A stretch of 39,392 bases of DNA from GCA-2746795 sp964643965 (GTDB lineage Bacteria; Chloroflexota; Anaerolineae; Promineifilales; Promineifilaceae): the NCBI GenBank assembly GCA_964643965.1, contig CAZXVH010000037.1, positions 1 through 39,392 of the forward strand, written 5' to 3'. The notes under the pieces are model-generated. The model was not told where the DNA came from and did no database searches. It saw nothing but the letters and a program-made list of their open reading frames with translations. This document shows, one piece after another, positions 21,681-29,902 of the stretch (positions are counted from its first letter, which is position 1; each line of letters begins with the position of its first letter). Position numbers and translations under genes: made by a program.

Positions 21681-22961
21681 ATGAATGAAATAGCACGGCC
21701 GTTAGCCAGACATATCATTGAGATTTTGGGCAGTTTTGGTACGCCGCCGGTGCGTGGGGTGCAATATTTCAACGTGGGCAACCAGTCGCTGCTGGATGCG
21801 TTGGACGAGTTTTACCTCTCCTCGTATTTGCAAGAGGGCGGGGCGGCTTACAAAATGGTCGTGGGCGATTATGGCAGCGGCAAATCCCACTTCCTCTACT
21901 GCCTGCGCGACATCGCCTGGGCGCGAAACTTCGTCGTCGCCAAAGTAGACCTCAGCCCGGTGGAAACGCCGTACAACGATCAGAAAAAGGTGTATGAGGC
22001 GGTGGCCCAGCACATCATCTGGCATGAAAGCGACGAATCGTTTAGTGACGAAACGGGTCTGACGCGCTTCCTGGAAGGCACTTTAACGCGCATCGCTGGC
22101 GGCAAACTCAGCCTGGAAACGTTAGCCAACCCCTTGTATCGCGGCCTGATTGACACCCTCGAAGCCACGCCCATAGATAGCCCGGCTTACCAAACGGCCG
22201 TTATCAGTTACTTTGAGGCGCTCATTCGGGACAACGAGGAACGGCTGGATTCTCTCTCCCGTTGGCTCATGGGCGAAACCACCAGTCCTGACGATACCAA
22301 AATCCTGCGCGAAATTGGGGTGACGGGCAAAATCAACAAGCCCAACGCCTTCCGCATGTTGCGCTCCCTGTGCCAGATCATCCGCGCCCTCAGCTACAGT
22401 GGCCTGGTGCTGCTGTTTGATGAAGTAGACCGCATGGCTTCCGTCGGGGGCAAGGCAGAACGCATGGCCACCGATACTTTGCGCGAGGTGATCGACCGCA
22501 CCCGTGAAGATTTGCCCGGCGCCATGTTTGTCTACGCCGTGCCGCCCCAGTTCATCACCGACACCGTACCGAAATATCCAGCGTTGCAGCAGCGCGTGCG
22601 GGCGCCGGGGCAGTTCAGCCGCATGAACCATTTCAGTCCGCTCATCAGCCTGGACAAGCTTGATTTAGACGAGAACGATTTGATGCTGGCCATCGGCGAA
22701 AAGCTCATCCCCATCTACGAAGCGGCCTTTGACGTGCAGCTTGACCACACCATCCAACACGCCAACGCCGTCATCCTGGCAAACGTGGCCCGAGATATTT
22801 TCCTCGACATCAGCCACCGCCGCCTCTTTGTGAAATCGTTTGTGGTGGAACTCAGCCGCCAACATTATGGCAAAGAACACACCATCACCGAAGCAGAAGC
22901 GCAGGCCATCTTGCGCGGGCAGATTGATGAACTATCCGGCGGCGAGACGCCCCCTTATTAG
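21681..22961 (+). CDS. BrxD-like P-loop ATPase (DUF2791 type), copy A
   Basis: A 426-aa ATPase. It has the family opening RHIIEILGSFGTPPVRGVQYFNVG, Walker A VVGDYGSGKSHFL (60-72), Walker B GLVLLFDEVDRM (241-252) and a sensor-like region GAMFVYAVPPQFI. Proteins with this BREX-type ATP-binding domain include BrxD of type 2 BREX and ATPases of other phage-defence or Ter-linked clusters. The start has AAGGA upstream. It lies before a second, different ATPase of the same family and, further on, an Lhr-like helicase. No BREX methylase or PglZ is in the window, so naming it brxD would over-state the evidence. Confidence 0.88.
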   Translation: MNEIARPLARHIIEILGSFGTPPVRGVQYFNVGNQSLLDALDEFYLSSYLQEGGAAYKMVVGDYGSGKSHFLYCLRDIAWARNFVVAKVDLSPVETPYNDQKKVYEAVAQHIIWHESDESFSDETGLTRFLEGTLTRIAGGKLSLETLANPLYRGLIDTLEATPIDSPAYQTAVISYFEALIRDNEERLDSLSRWLMGETTSPDDTKILREIGVTGKINKPNAFRMLRSLCQIIRALSYSGLVLLFDEVDRMASVGGKAERMATDTLREVIDRTREDLPGAMFVYAVPPQFITDTVPKYPALQQRVRAPGQFSRMNHFSPLISLDKLDLDENDLMLAIGEKLIPIYEAAFDVQLDHTIQHANAVILANVARDIFLDISHRRLFVKSFVVELSRQHYGKEHTITEAEAQAILRGQIDELSGGETPPY

Positions 22962-23055
22962 TCGAGCAGTCTAATAGTCAGATAGTCGAATAGTCGGATA
23001 GTCCGACGACCAGACTATCCGACCACTCGACTACCAGACTAACGACTAAACGACT
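22962..23055. repeat. GACTA-type repeat reaching a start codon
   Basis: The whole gap between the two ATPase genes is made of AGTCxGATAGTC units, then their complements (ACTATCCGACC, ACTCGACTACC, ACTAACGACTAAACG), giving an imperfect hairpin about 90 bases long. It runs right up to the ATG of the second ATPase, replacing any ribosome site. Confidence 0.9.
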
Positions 23056-24447
23056 ATGATTGGACAACAAGTAACACATCCACAATTTGGCGCAGGGCAG
23101 ATAACGGCCGTTTACCGCAATGGCTCAGAATGGTTGGTCAGGTTCGAGAACGGGTTGCGTTTTCGGCGGCCAGCCAGCGAGTTTGCCGGAAACGGACAGG
23201 GCATTGCCGAGACTCAGCCCATCTATGCCGCCCCGTTTCAAGCTGCGCCGATGCCCCAAAGCCAACTTGAAGCGCGACAGCTAATCGAATCATTGCGCGT
23301 GGGCATTGCCCCGGGTCAGCATGTGGCCGAACTGACCATCAATTTGCAAGGAGAACGAGAAAGTTTAGTTGCGGCATTGAATCAAGCCCATCAACAAGGG
23401 GGCGCGGTGCGTGCGGTGGTGGGGGAATATGGGTATGGTAAGAGCCATATCGTCGAGTTGGCGATGCAAGAGGCGCTCAACCGCAACTTTTTAGTCGCCC
23501 CTGTCAGCCTGGATTTGCTGGAACTGCCGCCCCATCGTTCGTTTGCCATTTACCGCGAGGCCATGCACCATCTAACTTACCCCGACACGGACGAACGGGG
23601 ATTGGGACCTTTGTTGGCGAAAACGGCCGTTCTTCCCCATACCATCACGCAGCTGCAAGCCCTCTCCCCCGCCGAGCGCGACCCGCTGGTGACGGGCTTG
23701 CAAGCTCTCGCCAGCATCTCTTCCTCGCGCCAGCAAAAAGCGTGGGAGAATTGGCTGATGGGCGGCCGGCGCGTCAAGTTGATGAACAAAGCCACGCCAC
23801 GCGGCGTCAAGTTTCCATCCATATACAAAGTGGGACATAATGCGCGGCAAATTGCTTATCTGTTAACGGCCGTTTCCGCCCTGGCGCGTCTTAATAATTA
23901 CAGCGGTTTGTGTCTGCTGGTCGATGAAGCGGAAAGTTACTCCCTGCTGCGCCCCTATCAACGCCCTAAAGCCACCCTCTTTTTTCAAGCGATGATCTAC
24001 GCTGCAATGCGTGACCAGCAAGACAAAATCCACGAAGACAGCTTCCCCCAACATCGTTGGTGTCACTATCCGATGGCCTATGACCAGGGACAGTCCCTCT
24101 TTTTCCTGTTCACCGTCACCCGCAGCGACAACCGCCTGCCGCTCAATGAATGGCTAACCGACGACGAAATCTTCAACCTGGAACCGGATGCTGATCCGCA
24201 AGAAGTGGGCCAATTTTTGCAATATATCCTCGGTTATCACGCACAGGCGTATCAGTATCAACCAGGGGAACGCCAGACACAAATCCGGCGAGGGGCGGCT
24301 GAACATTTGGCGATGGGGGTGAGAAACGGCCGTTTGTCCATGCGCAGCGTGGTGCGTTTGGCGGTTGAATTGTTCGACTTGCTCTACCTCTACCCCGATT
24401 ATGACGTGGCCGTCCTTTTAGATGAACTTCGCGCCCAGATGAGGTAA
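23056..24447 (+). CDS. BrxD-like P-loop ATPase (DUF2791 type), copy B, with N-terminal SH3/Tudor-like domain
   Basis: A 463-aa ATPase. Residues 1-43 (IGQQVTHPQFGAGQITAVY..EWLVRFENGLRFRR) resemble the small beta-barrel found at the end of UvrD/PcrA and in CarD-like proteins. Residues 60 onward form the ATPase, with Walker A VVGEYGYGKSHIVELA (121-136) and Walker B GLCLLVDEAESY (284-295). LFFLFTVTRSDN is a later sensor-like strand. The sequence is only distantly related to copy A, so the two probably form a hetero-oligomer. No ribosome site is visible because a GACTA repeat abuts the ATG; translation may be reinitiated from copy A or the message may be leaderless. Confidence 0.88.
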   Translation: MIGQQVTHPQFGAGQITAVYRNGSEWLVRFENGLRFRRPASEFAGNGQGIAETQPIYAAPFQAAPMPQSQLEARQLIESLRVGIAPGQHVAELTINLQGERESLVAALNQAHQQGGAVRAVVGEYGYGKSHIVELAMQEALNRNFLVAPVSLDLLELPPHRSFAIYREAMHHLTYPDTDERGLGPLLAKTAVLPHTITQLQALSPAERDPLVTGLQALASISSSRQQKAWENWLMGGRRVKLMNKATPRGVKFPSIYKVGHNARQIAYLLTAVSALARLNNYSGLCLLVDEAESYSLLRPYQRPKATLFFQAMIYAAMRDQQDKIHEDSFPQHRWCHYPMAYDQGQSLFFLFTVTRSDNRLPLNEWLTDDEIFNLEPDADPQEVGQFLQYILGYHAQAYQYQPGERQTQIRRGAAEHLAMGVRNGRLSMRSVVRLAVELFDLLYLYPDYDVAVLLDELRAQMR

Positions 24448-24460
24448 TTGGTTTATGTAC

Positions 24461-24488
24461 AGAAGTTCAACTTTTCTATTGAACTTCT
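24461..24488. terminator. Perfect 10-bp stem between convergent genes
   Basis: AGAAGTTCAA (24461-24470) pairs with TTGAACTTCT (24479-24488) around an 8-base loop, just after the second ATPase and before the convergent PIN gene. There is no good T tract on the plus strand. A related inverted repeat follows the oxidoreductase gene at 28991-29019, so it may be a repeat family that also serves as a terminator. Confidence 0.5.
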
Positions 24489-24502
24489 TGGCTGGCAATT
24501 GT

Positions 24503-24931
24503 TCACTCAGATGAGAGGGTTTGATAGTTCCCTACCCACGTTACCCAGGGCAGTTCAGGATGGACGGTGTTATACAGGCGCAAATCCCCCGTGATAAACG
24601 ACAGATTTTGTGCCTTTGCTAAAGCAAGATAGGAAGCGTCATAGGCAGATCGGTTGAACTGTGCCGCAAAAGGCAAAATCTCATGCCACGTCACAGATTC
24701 CTGAGCAATCGCCAAGCCATCTACGGTACGCAAAATTTCTTCGGCCTGTTCGTGGCTTATCCGCTGGCGGCGCACCCCTTGCCAAACCGCATTGGTTATC
24801 TCGTAAGTGAGCAACGTGGGGGCCATTAATGTTAATTTCCCCAAGACGTGATCACGAATGACCGCCTGCGCTTGTTGTTGCGCTTCATCAGGAAAGAGGG
24901 CGCTGAGAAGCACGCTGGCATCAATGATCAT
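24503..24931 (-). CDS. vapC: PIN-domain toxin (VapC)
   Basis: A 142-aa protein. IIDASVLLSALFPDE holds the first acidic residue, TLLTYEITNAVW the conserved Glu, YDASYLALAKAQNLSFITGDLRLYNTV the later Asp residues. All four PIN acids appear present, so it should be an active RNase. It overlaps its Phd-type antitoxin by four bases. The pair is on the strand opposite to the surrounding ATPase/helicase cluster and looks like an insertion into it. Confidence 0.9.
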   Translation of the reverse strand: MIIDASVLLSALFPDEAQQQAQAVIRDHVLGKLTLMAPTLLTYEITNAVWQGVRRQRISHEQAEEILRTVDGLAIAQESVTWHEILPFAAQFNRSAYDASYLALAKAQNLSFITGDLRLYNTVHPELPWVTWVGNYQTLSSE

Positions 24932-25179
24932 GCCCGACCATCCAGTTCTTCACGCGAGGCGGTTGCTAGATTAACGGCCGTTTCCCCACTTTCTTGCAAT
25001 ACCTTTGACAAATTAACCAGTTGCAAATACGCTTGTACGCGCTGCACCTGTTCATATTCTTGAGGCGATATTAATACACCGACGGGCTGCCCTCGTTTGG
25101 TGATGGTGATCGGGCCATTGTCTACTTCTTTGAGAAGTTTGGAGAGGCGATTATGGCTCTCAGCAATTGAAACTTGCAT
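24928..25179 (-). CDS. Phd/YefM-type antitoxin
   Basis: An 83-aa protein. MQVSIAESHNRLSKLLKEVDNGPITITKRGQPVGVLISPQEYEQVQRVQAYLQ is the Phd/YefM fold (residues 1-55), with an acidic, flexible tail ending REELDGRA that should bind the PIN toxin. The ATG at 25179 has AAGGAT upstream; a longer frame to 25209 is not supported. A well-formed promoter and dyad lie just upstream. Confidence 0.9.
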   Translation of the reverse strand: MQVSIAESHNRLSKLLKEVDNGPITITKRGQPVGVLISPQEYEQVQRVQAYLQLVNLSKVLQESGETAVNLATASREELDGRA

Positions 25180-25207
25180 TTTCTTATCCTTTTTGTTTGA
25201 TATAGAC

Positions 25208-25237
25208 AAGTATAGACGACGATATATACTTTGTAAA
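25208..25237 (-). promoter_or_regulatory. Promoter and operator of the phd/vapC pair
   Basis: On the minus strand a -35 TTTACA (25232-25237) and a -10 TATACT (25209-25214) have exactly 17 bases between them. A dyad AAGTATA (25208-25214) and TATACTT (25225-25231) spans the -10 and spacer, a natural site for repression by the Phd-type antitoxin. The leader is about 20 nt with a ribosome site. Confidence 0.7.
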
Positions 25238-25268
25238 TAGACATATTATCCGGCTGCTCTCGGATCCG

Positions 25269-25297
25269 TTGAAATAACACAAGCAAATCGCTATACT
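25269..25297 (+). promoter_or_regulatory. Promoter for the AF2212-like gene and helicase
   Basis: TTGAAA (25269-25274) and TATACT (25292-25297) are 17 bases apart on the plus strand. A leader of about 60 nt leads to the ATG at 25367, preceded by TTGGAGAAA. Because the helicase starts 16 bases after that gene, this promoter probably drives both. Confidence 0.65.
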
Positions 25298-25366
25298 GAA
25301 AGAAATATCTTGGTTAAGATGGGTGAGAGATCGTCAATATAAAGATATTTATTTTGGAGAAACCTA

Positions 25367-25579
25367 ATGACTCAAACAATTGAAGCGGTTTTTGATGGCA
25401 CATCATTTTTTCCCTCTGCGCCCATTCTGCTCAAACCGAATACACGAGTAAAAATCATTATTGAACCACTTCTTTCTGAAAAAGATGCGCCGGCCTCTTT
25501 TTTGCAAACAGCCCAATCCCTTAATTTAGATGGCCCTGTTGACTGGTCAGAGAATTTCAATACCTATCTTTCCGACTGA
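25367..25579 (+). CDS. AF2212-like antitoxin-family protein without a toxin partner
   Basis: A 70-aa protein starting MTQTIEAVFDGTSFFPSAPILLKPNTRVKIIIEPL, the beta-rich AF2212-like module, followed by SFLQTAQSLNLDGPVDWSENFNTYLSD, a tail common among PIN-associated antitoxins. No toxin follows; the next gene, 16 bases on, is a helicase. It may be an orphan antitoxin or a regulator of the helicase operon. Confidence 0.85.
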   Translation: MTQTIEAVFDGTSFFPSAPILLKPNTRVKIIIEPLLSEKDAPASFLQTAQSLNLDGPVDWSENFNTYLSD

Positions 25580-25594
25580 GAGAAGACGAGTCAG

Positions 25595-27694
25595 TTGATT
25601 AGTAACCTGAACCAGACAGAAGTTAAAGAACTTATTCCTCACACATGGCCGCTGTTTTTTGCCAGACACGGCCGTTTTACCCCCATTCAGCAGCAAGCCA
25701 TCCCCCCCATCCTGGCTGGTCTCGATACCCTCGTCGTGGCCGCCACCGCCTCTGGCAAAACTGAAGCCGTCCTCGCCCCCCTGCTAGAACAGCTCTGGCC
25801 CAATCCCCAATCCCCAATCTCTAATCCTTCGACAAGCTCAGGACAAGGTCTCCAATTGCTCTACATTTGTCCCACTCGCGCCCTCGTGCGTGATTTGTTT
25901 GAACGGTTGCAACCAATTTTGAGGGAAACGGCCGTTACTATTGGCATGAAAACTGGAGATACCAGTTTACCCCAGCAAATGCCCGCCATTCTACTAACCA
26001 CGCCAGAATCGACGGATTCGCTGCTGACCCGTTCGCCTAAAACCTTTCTGGCCCTGCAAGCCATCGTCATTGATGAGATTCACCTGTTCGACAATACCCC
26101 ACGCGGCGATCATTTACGCTGTTTGCTGCCGCGCCTTGAGCGCATTCGCCAATACCAGCAGCCAGACCGTGCGCCAGCCCAACGTGTGGCGCTGTCGGCC
26201 ACTGTGCCAGACCCGGCCGGGGTGATGGTTCGCTATCTGCACGAGGGCGTGTTGGTGCAAGCGCCGGGCGGACGAGCCATCGAAGCAGAAATACGGCCGT
26301 TATACAACCTGACTGAACTGGTAACATCCCTGGCCGAACGCTCTGCTTTCAAGTCGCTACTGTTTTGCAATTCACGGGAAGAGGTGGAGGAAACGGCCGT
26401 TTTCCTGCGCCAACAACTCGCCTACCACGCTGACATCTTCGTCCATTACAGCAATCTGGATGCAGCCATGCGCCGGGATGTGGAAGAGCGGTTTGCCGCC
26501 TCGGCAACGGCCGTTTGTGTCTGCACTTCCACCTTAGAATTAGGGGTAGACATCGGCAGCATAGACGATGTGGTGCTGCTGGGCGCGCCGCCTGACCTCA
26601 ACTCATTTAGCCAACGTATTGGCCGAGGCAACCGCCGCACCATGCAAACAAAAGCGTTGTGTATGCCCAAATCGCCCGGAGAATGGGCGCGGTTTGAGGC
26701 GTTTATGGGGTTGGCGAGCGGCGCGTTACAGGTTGCAAGTGCGCAACAAACAGCACTGGATTTATTGTCGCCCACTATGGTTGAAGATGTTCGGACATAT
26801 GGTTTTCGGCCGTCTGTTTTGGTTCAGCAGATTTTTAGTTTGATGAAACAAAGTCCCACCGGCACGGTGCGTTTGGCCGATGTGGCCCGGTTAGCCCCAC
26901 CTGGCGTCAACAGCGACGCCATCCGCAAGATCGTGGCGCAGTTGGCGCTGACGGGCTACCTCAAACCAGGGCGCATGGGCGAGTGGAAACCGGATGAAAA
27001 GCTGCAAGAACTGATTGACGAACATCAGATTTACACCAATATTGGCGCGGATGTGCTGGGCATAACGGCCGTTCACGCCCACACCGGCCAAACCATCGCC
27101 ACCACCGACCGCAGTTATCCACCGGGAACGGTCGTGCTTTTTGGCGGGCAACCGATGAAGGTGACCTGGGTGGAACGATTCCGTTTTGGTCTAATGCCGG
27201 TGGTATCAGGAACGGCCGTTGACGATATTCTACGCTTTCGCAAATCCTACGCCGCCATCCCCTACCTGATCACGCAGGCGGTGGCCCGTTCGCTGCTCAT
27301 TCCGACCAACGTCATAGTGACGATGCCCCAAGAACCGGGCGCTTTTCTCTTTCATTTTTGGGGGACATTATGGGGAGAGTTGTTAACGGCCGTTCTCGTG
27401 GCCCAGGGCGTTGGCGCCCAATCCATCAATGAATACTGCCTATATCTGGGTCAACCGCTCAGCCAACTGCCAGCCTGTTCGCATAAATCCCTTACCAAAG
27501 CCGCCCGCGACATCATCGTCACCCTGGCAAACCGCCTGGAAATGGGGCGCTTCCATCGCCTGCTCCCACCCCAGATCGCCACAGACGCCACCCTCAACCA
27601 GCTTAATCTGCCCCGCTTCCACCATCTCTACCATGAAGCCCGGTTAACCGCCACCCCCCAGATTTATGAAAAACTGCATCTGCTGCTGCAATAA
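25595..27694 (+). CDS. Lhr/BrxHI-like superfamily II DEAD/DEAH helicase
   Basis: A 699-aa helicase. The motifs are Q-like FTPIQQQAIPPIL (28-40), Walker A VAATASGKTEA (48-58), CPTRAL (92-97), DEIH (160-163), SAT (201-203), TSTLELGVDIGSIDDVVLLGAPPDLNSFSQRIGRGNRR (311-348). Order and spacing are those of Lhr-like enzymes, such as BrxHI of type 2 BREX. The C-terminal half (about 400-699) is conserved-looking but not assigned. An in-frame repeat insertion lies at residues about 70-85, between motifs I and Ia. The start is a TTG at 25595 with weak GAGAAG upstream; no ATG is near. Seven AACGGCCGTT sites occur inside. Confidence 0.92.
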   Translation: MISNLNQTEVKELIPHTWPLFFARHGRFTPIQQQAIPPILAGLDTLVVAATASGKTEAVLAPLLEQLWPNPQSPISNPSTSSGQGLQLLYICPTRALVRDLFERLQPILRETAVTIGMKTGDTSLPQQMPAILLTTPESTDSLLTRSPKTFLALQAIVIDEIHLFDNTPRGDHLRCLLPRLERIRQYQQPDRAPAQRVALSATVPDPAGVMVRYLHEGVLVQAPGGRAIEAEIRPLYNLTELVTSLAERSAFKSLLFCNSREEVEETAVFLRQQLAYHADIFVHYSNLDAAMRRDVEERFAASATAVCVCTSTLELGVDIGSIDDVVLLGAPPDLNSFSQRIGRGNRRTMQTKALCMPKSPGEWARFEAFMGLASGALQVASAQQTALDLLSPTMVEDVRTYGFRPSVLVQQIFSLMKQSPTGTVRLADVARLAPPGVNSDAIRKIVAQLALTGYLKPGRMGEWKPDEKLQELIDEHQIYTNIGADVLGITAVHAHTGQTIATTDRSYPPGTVVLFGGQPMKVTWVERFRFGLMPVVSGTAVDDILRFRKSYAAIPYLITQAVARSLLIPTNVIVTMPQEPGAFLFHFWGTLWGELLTAVLVAQGVGAQSINEYCLYLGQPLSQLPACSHKSLTKAARDIIVTLANRLEMGRFHRLLPPQIATDATLNQLNLPRFHHLYHEARLTATPQIYEKLHLLLQ
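25800..25847. repeat. In-frame dispersed repeat inside the helicase gene
   Basis: Tandem CCAATCCCCAAT-like units are followed by CCTTCGACAAGCTCAGGACA (25826-25845). They are translated here as NPQSPISNPSTSSGQG, between helicase motifs I and Ia. The second element recurs at 36977 in the purSLQ gene, where it is read in another frame. Confidence 0.9.
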
Positions 27695-27797
27695 ACCAAC
27701 CCATAAACTTGAGAACCCCACCCAAACAGACTACAATCACGCCTCACCTGTTTAGATTGGTTCAATCTCGAAAAAATCCAATCATAAGGAACTTGAT

Positions 27798-28973
27798 ATG
27801 TCACTTAATCCAGTTATAGCCTTATTGGGACGGCGGCTGCGGCTAGCCGTCATCGGCGGCGGCCCCGGCTCCTTCATCGGCGAAATGCACCGGCAGGCGG
27901 CCCGCATGGATGATCGCTACGAACTGGTGGCCGGCGTCCTCTCATCTAACCCGGAACGCGCCCATCAAGCCGGACTGGACCTCGGCCTGCCCGCGGATCG
28001 CGCCTACCGTGACGTAAACGCCATGCTCCAGACAGAAGCCGCTCGCCCGAACGGCGCGGACGTGGTGGCCATCATGACGCCTAATGACAGCCATTTTGCC
28101 TACGCCTCGGCCGCCTTAAACCTGGGCTTCGACGTCATCTGCGACAAGCCGATGACCAATACCCTGGATAACGCCGAAACCCTGCACCAACAAGTGCAAG
28201 AGAGCGGCCTCATCTTTTGCCTCACCCACAACTACACCGGCTACCCCATGGTGCGCCAGGCGATGGCAATGGTGAAAGAGGGCGAATTGGGCGAAATCCG
28301 GCTGGTGCAGGTGGAATATGTGCAAGGCGGCAAAGCGGACGAAAGCCGCCCAGACCCCACTGGCCCCGACCTGCCCTGGCGCTATGATCCGGTGTTGGGT
28401 GGCCCCTCCCTCGTCATGGGCGACATTGGCGCCCACGCCCATAACCTGGTCCGTTTCATCACCGGCCTGGAAGTGGCAGAGGTGGCCGCAGAAGTGGGCC
28501 ATATTGTACCCGGCCGCCAAATCCATGATTACGGCGGGGCGCTGCTCCGCTTTGATAATGGCGCTCGCGGCAGCTTTTGGGTGACACAAGCGGCGGCCGG
28601 CGTGGAAAACTGCCTGCGCATCCGCGTCAGCGGCACACAGGGCAGCCTGGAATGGATGCAGGAAATTCCGCAGGTACTCACCTTTAAACCTCTCCACGCT
28701 CCCGCCCAAACCAGAACGCCCAACGGACCCGGCACACTGCCCCTCACCGCCCATTCCTGCCGCATTGTGGCCGGCCATCCGGGAGGGTTTCCAGAGGGAT
28801 TCGCCAATATTTACAGCGACGCCGCCGAAACGATTGCGGCGCGACGGACAGGCACAGACCCGAATCCGCTGGCTCTCTATTTCCCCAATTCATGGGATGG
28901 GCTGCTGGGGGTACGCTTTGTCCACAGCGTCATCGCCTCCAGCGCGGCAAATGGGGCCTGGACTGCTTGTTGA
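27798..28973 (+). CDS. Gfo/Idh/MocA-family oxidoreductase
   Basis: A 391-aa NAD(P)-dependent oxidoreductase. LRLAVIGGGPGSFIGEMH (15-30) is the dinucleotide-binding motif, ADVVAIMTPNDSHFAYASAAL the following strand, and GFDVICDKPMTNTLDNAE the CDKPM variant of the family EKP motif with its catalytic Lys. DYGGALLRFDNGARGSFWVTQAA is in the C-terminal domain. Substrates are usually sugars or inositols; this one cannot be named. AAGGAAC lies upstream of ATG. It stands alone between the helicase and a disulfide-bond pair. Confidence 0.9.
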   Translation: MSLNPVIALLGRRLRLAVIGGGPGSFIGEMHRQAARMDDRYELVAGVLSSNPERAHQAGLDLGLPADRAYRDVNAMLQTEAARPNGADVVAIMTPNDSHFAYASAALNLGFDVICDKPMTNTLDNAETLHQQVQESGLIFCLTHNYTGYPMVRQAMAMVKEGELGEIRLVQVEYVQGGKADESRPDPTGPDLPWRYDPVLGGPSLVMGDIGAHAHNLVRFITGLEVAEVAAEVGHIVPGRQIHDYGGALLRFDNGARGSFWVTQAAAGVENCLRIRVSGTQGSLEWMQEIPQVLTFKPLHAPAQTRTPNGPGTLPLTAHSCRIVAGHPGGFPEGFANIYSDAAETIAARRTGTDPNPLALYFPNSWDGLLGVRFVHSVIASSAANGAWTAC

Positions 28974-28990
28974 ACACCCCGCCTATTTAA

Positions 28991-29019
28991 AAGTTCAATT
29001 TCTCAAAGAAGTTGAACTT
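28991..29019. repeat. AAGTTCAA/TTGAACTT inverted repeat
   Basis: AAGTTCAA (28991-28998) and TTGAACTT (29012-29019) resemble the stem at 24461-24488. It follows the oxidoreductase stop codon. A second small stem, GAAACC/GGTTTC, follows near 29027-29045. The rest of the gap up to 29163 contains the ribosome site AAAAGGAT for the next gene and no other feature. Confidence 0.6.
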
Positions 29020-29163
29020 CTGGGAAGAAACCCCTTTAAGGTTTCATGAGGTAATGATCCTCAATTTGCCGGAAAGGGTCGGGTTATGAGAAAATTCAAG
29101 AAGGTTGGTTAAAAAGCAGCAGCATGGCTAACCAAAACATTGCAAAAAGGATAATGAATTCAA

Positions 29164-29895
29164 ATGGCTAAACGCATCAAACCACGAACTCGTAAAACAA
29201 CAACGAAAGAAAGAAAAACCAACTGGCTGTTAATTGGCGGTATGATTGGCGTGGGCGTGGTCGCTTTATTCGCCTTGCTGTTCGCCTCCTTGCAAGGTCC
29301 AGGAGCGCCGACGCCAGTCCCCTCCCCCACACCGAGCTTCATGTTGGCGGAATATTGCGCCCAAAACCCTGGTAACTGCGTGGCAGAAGGGGCAGACAAT
29401 GCCCAAATTACGATTGTAGAAGTCTCTGATTATGGCTGCGGTCATTGCAAAAATTTCAACCTGGATACGGCCGGTACTTTGAAAGCTCAATATGTAGACA
29501 GTGGGCAGGTACGCTGGGTGGTCATGCCGTATGCGCTGGGCGGCACGGGCAGTGGTTTTCCCACCGCCCCTTCGGCTAATGCGGCCATGTGCGCCAACGA
29601 ACAAGGCGCTTTTCCCCAATTCCACACCGCCCTGTTTGCCAATCAAAGCACCAGCGCCTTTAATAATGAAGCAGGTTTCCTGGCTACAGCCGAATCGCTT
29701 AACCTGGACCTGGCAGCGTTTCAAGAATGTGTAGAAAACGGCCGTTTCAACGATACCGTCCTCCAGAATATCCAAACCGCCAACCAGGCCGGCATCAACA
29801 GCACCCCCTCCTTCTTTGTCAACGGTGAACTGGTGCGCGGCAACGTCCCGCTTGCCAACTTCCAACAAATCATCGACGCCCAATTGGGCTCCTAG
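29164..29895 (+). CDS. Membrane-anchored DsbA-like thioredoxin-fold oxidoreductase
   Basis: A 243-aa protein. Residues 1-20 are basic, 21-43 form one membrane helix (WLLIGGMIGVGVVALFALLF), then a proline-rich linker (GAPTPVPSPTPS). The outer thioredoxin-fold domain has VEVSDYGCGHCKNF with the C-G-H-C redox pair at 92-95 and INSTPSFFVNG containing the cis-proline. DsbA-type proteins put disulfide bonds into exported proteins. The next gene, 7 bases on, encodes a VKOR-family protein that should reoxidise it. An AACGGCCGTT at 29737 is read as NGR. Confidence 0.92.
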   Translation: MAKRIKPRTRKTTTKERKTNWLLIGGMIGVGVVALFALLFASLQGPGAPTPVPSPTPSFMLAEYCAQNPGNCVAEGADNAQITIVEVSDYGCGHCKNFNLDTAGTLKAQYVDSGQVRWVVMPYALGGTGSGFPTAPSANAAMCANEQGAFPQFHTALFANQSTSAFNNEAGFLATAESLNLDLAAFQECVENGRFNDTVLQNIQTANQAGINSTPSFFVNGELVRGNVPLANFQQIIDAQLGS

Positions 29896-29902
29896 GCGCA
29901 TC

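Noticed and set aside
20721..27694. Complete BREX system
   Set aside because: Only BrxD-like ATPases and a BrxHI-like helicase are present; no PglX methylase, PglZ, BrxC/PglY or PglW was found.
28116..28778. 220-codon minus-strand frame opposite the oxidoreductase
   Set aside because: An antisense shadow of a gene with intact nucleotide-binding and CDKPM motifs.
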